From Symsagittifera roscoffensis (lineage: Eukaryota; Xenacoelomorpha; Acoela; Convolutidae), in assembly GCF_963678635.1 (NCBI RefSeq), contig NC_087065.1:57810754-57874753 (forward strand): 64,000 nt of DNA, given 5' to 3'. The position numbers and the translations under genes were made by a program. Position 1 is the first letter of the stretch, and every line of letters begins with the position of its first letter. Shown here one piece after another: positions 62,681 to 64,000 of the stretch. The notes under the pieces are model-generated. The model saw only the letters and a program-made list of their open reading frames with translations. It was not told the origin of the DNA and searched no databases.

Positions 62681-63130
62681 AAGAGTAATGAGCGTAGTGA
62701 AGACTCTTATATAGGTCTTGCTGATTTTTTTTTAAAAGTCTCTAATAACTACAGATGTGCATTCATACATATTGTTGCATTTATGAATGCACTAGGTATT
62801 ATGCACTTTTTGAGTTAAATTAAAATTAATTTGCTGAAAGTGACACAAATAGCTTTCTCCAAATACGAACGGGAAATGGCGCGAAAAAACGTGAACGATT
62901 TCTAGCTTCGAAAGTAGAATTTATTTTTCAGATTTCCAGCGGAATAAAAACTTTACCTATTGACCCAGTTTTCTCTAGTTGGGTTCAGGTTATCAAAAAG
63001 CGCCAATGATAAATTGTTCTAGAAATTCGAAGAGCTGAAAGGGTATCTCTTTTTTTCTTCGAAATTCGAAAGTTGAGATTTTTCAAGAAAGTCAATGTTT
63101 TTTGTGTACTTGCCGTCATTACTCTTTTCC
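62681..63130 (+). repeat. AAGAGTC inverted-repeat family, copy G
   Basis: Starts AAGAGTAATGAGCGTAGTG with GAAGACTCTTATATAGGTC, and ends TTGCCGTCATTACTCTT. The left end and the right end carry the same variant (AAGAGTAATG / CATTACTCTT), as true inverted termini would. Confidence 0.8.
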
Positions 63131-63440
63131 AATCTTCGATTGGCTATGTTTCAGTTTTGACTTCGTTTCAAATTCATCGCCTTCTTGTAAAAAAAGTTTA
63201 ATTGCGCGAAAAAGCGTAATTGATTTTTTAATTGAAAAAATGGATTTCTGCTATTTTATATGTCCATAAAATCTTTTTTTTCCTGTAATTTAAAATTAAC
63301 AAAAAAAATGTTGAGTTGATTGATTTCATTGACACTTTAGTGTGCACTTAAAAAGTGGAACATAGTTCTATTTAAGCTGCACTTCACTTCTGTGATGAAT
63401 TTTCTTTTGACAATTTTTTGAACAGATTTTGCTTTTTATT

Positions 63441-63925
63441 AAGAGCCGATTAACGTAGTGAAGACTAGTGTATATTTAAGTGATTTTCTGTTTTTTTTTT
63501 CAGGAAAATTACTTAAAATGCTCCACTAAAAACTGATGTGCATTCATAAATAGTAAGGCATTTATGAATGCACTTGGGTATATACGCTTTTTTCGAGTTT
63601 AATTTAAATTCGTCTGCTGAAAGTTAAGTAAATTACAATTATGAACGTGGAAATGGCGCAAAAAACTAGAACGACTTCTACTTTCGAAAGTGGAATATAA
63701 ATTTAAGTTTTCCAGCGGAATAAAAAATTTACCTATTGATTCAGTTTTCTCAAATTGGGTTAATTTTTATCAAAGAGTGTCAAAGATTATTGTTCTCTAA
63801 ATTCAAAGAGCTTTAAGGCCATCTATTTCAGTCTTTGATTTTTTTTCAAAAGTAAGTCAGTTTTTGTTCTGTTTTCTTGCGTTCATTGACTCTTTCCCAA
63901 CTCTCTTTTGGCTATGTTGCTAGTT
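63441..63925 (+). repeat. AAGAGTC inverted-repeat family, copy H
   Basis: Starts AAGAGCCGATTAACGTAGTG and ends TTGCGTTCATTGACTCTTTC, then CAACTCTCTTTTGGCTATG. It contains the GCATTTATGAATGCACTTGG and CTTTAAGGCCATCTATTT blocks. Confidence 0.8.
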
Positions 63926-64000
63926 ATTTTATTTGTTGTTGATGTTTTTCTTGTTGGCTCAAAGCATAGGTTGACCCTAGGTCTCAGTTTACCTGACTTC

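Noticed and set aside
59321-64000. Remaining CSK kinase exons
   Set aside because: No segment with a catalytic-loop HRDLAARN-like or DFG-like coding pattern is visible, so they must lie outside the window.

Overview
The window is animal (metazoan) nuclear DNA. It has spliced genes with GT/AG introns, an introns-first layout, AT-rich non-coding DNA with long T runs, and a dense load of nested transposable elements. The only gene recognised with confidence is CSK (C-terminal Src kinase), so the source is an animal or close relative. The lineage cannot be fixed from sequence alone; a non-model invertebrate with long introns is most likely.

Layout. (1) About 1-10,300: a Ty3/gypsy-type LTR retrotransposon on the minus strand. 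It reads, in its own order: a leader of 14-bp tandem repeats, a coiled-coil ORF, Gag with two zinc knuckles, a retropepsin, RT-RNase H-integrase (broken by two frameshifts) and a 3' ORF with a macro (ADP-ribose-binding-like) domain. Its LTRs could not be delimited; 10,300-12,380 may hold leader or LTR sequence. (2) 12,807-13,644: a FLYWCH-like exon and a signal-peptide exon. The end of the latter is caught in a 1,284-bp tandem triplication (13,495-17,347). (3) 17,928-26,850: a decayed LINE on the minus strand. One endonuclease remnant is followed by four tandem ~1.92-kb copies of its reverse-transcriptase segment. (4) 28,416-29,063: the last exon of a single-pass membrane protein, possibly of the same gene as the signal-peptide exon. 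(5) 29,300-40,900: dispersed repeats, namely a ~450-bp inverted-repeat-ended family, tRNA-headed SINEs, two satellite-like arrays and a recurrent GC-rich hairpin motif. (6) 41,180-59,320: the first five coding exons of CSK on the plus strand (SH3, SH2, start of the kinase domain). The rest of the kinase lies beyond the window. The 15-kb first coding intron holds a degenerate plus-strand gypsy element (about 42,780-49,790), whose integrase is split by a 2,511-bp MULE DNA transposon with an intact FLYWCH + DDE transposase ORF, terminal inverted repeats and a perfect 8-bp target-site duplication. (7) 59,320-64,000: CSK intron with SINEs and more copies of the dispersed families.

The genes do not form an operon-like system. 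The coherent units are the retroelement, the MULE and the CSK gene. The observations most worth following are the macro-domain gypsy element, the MULE-in-gypsy-in-CSK-intron nest, and the tandemly multiplied LINE RT.
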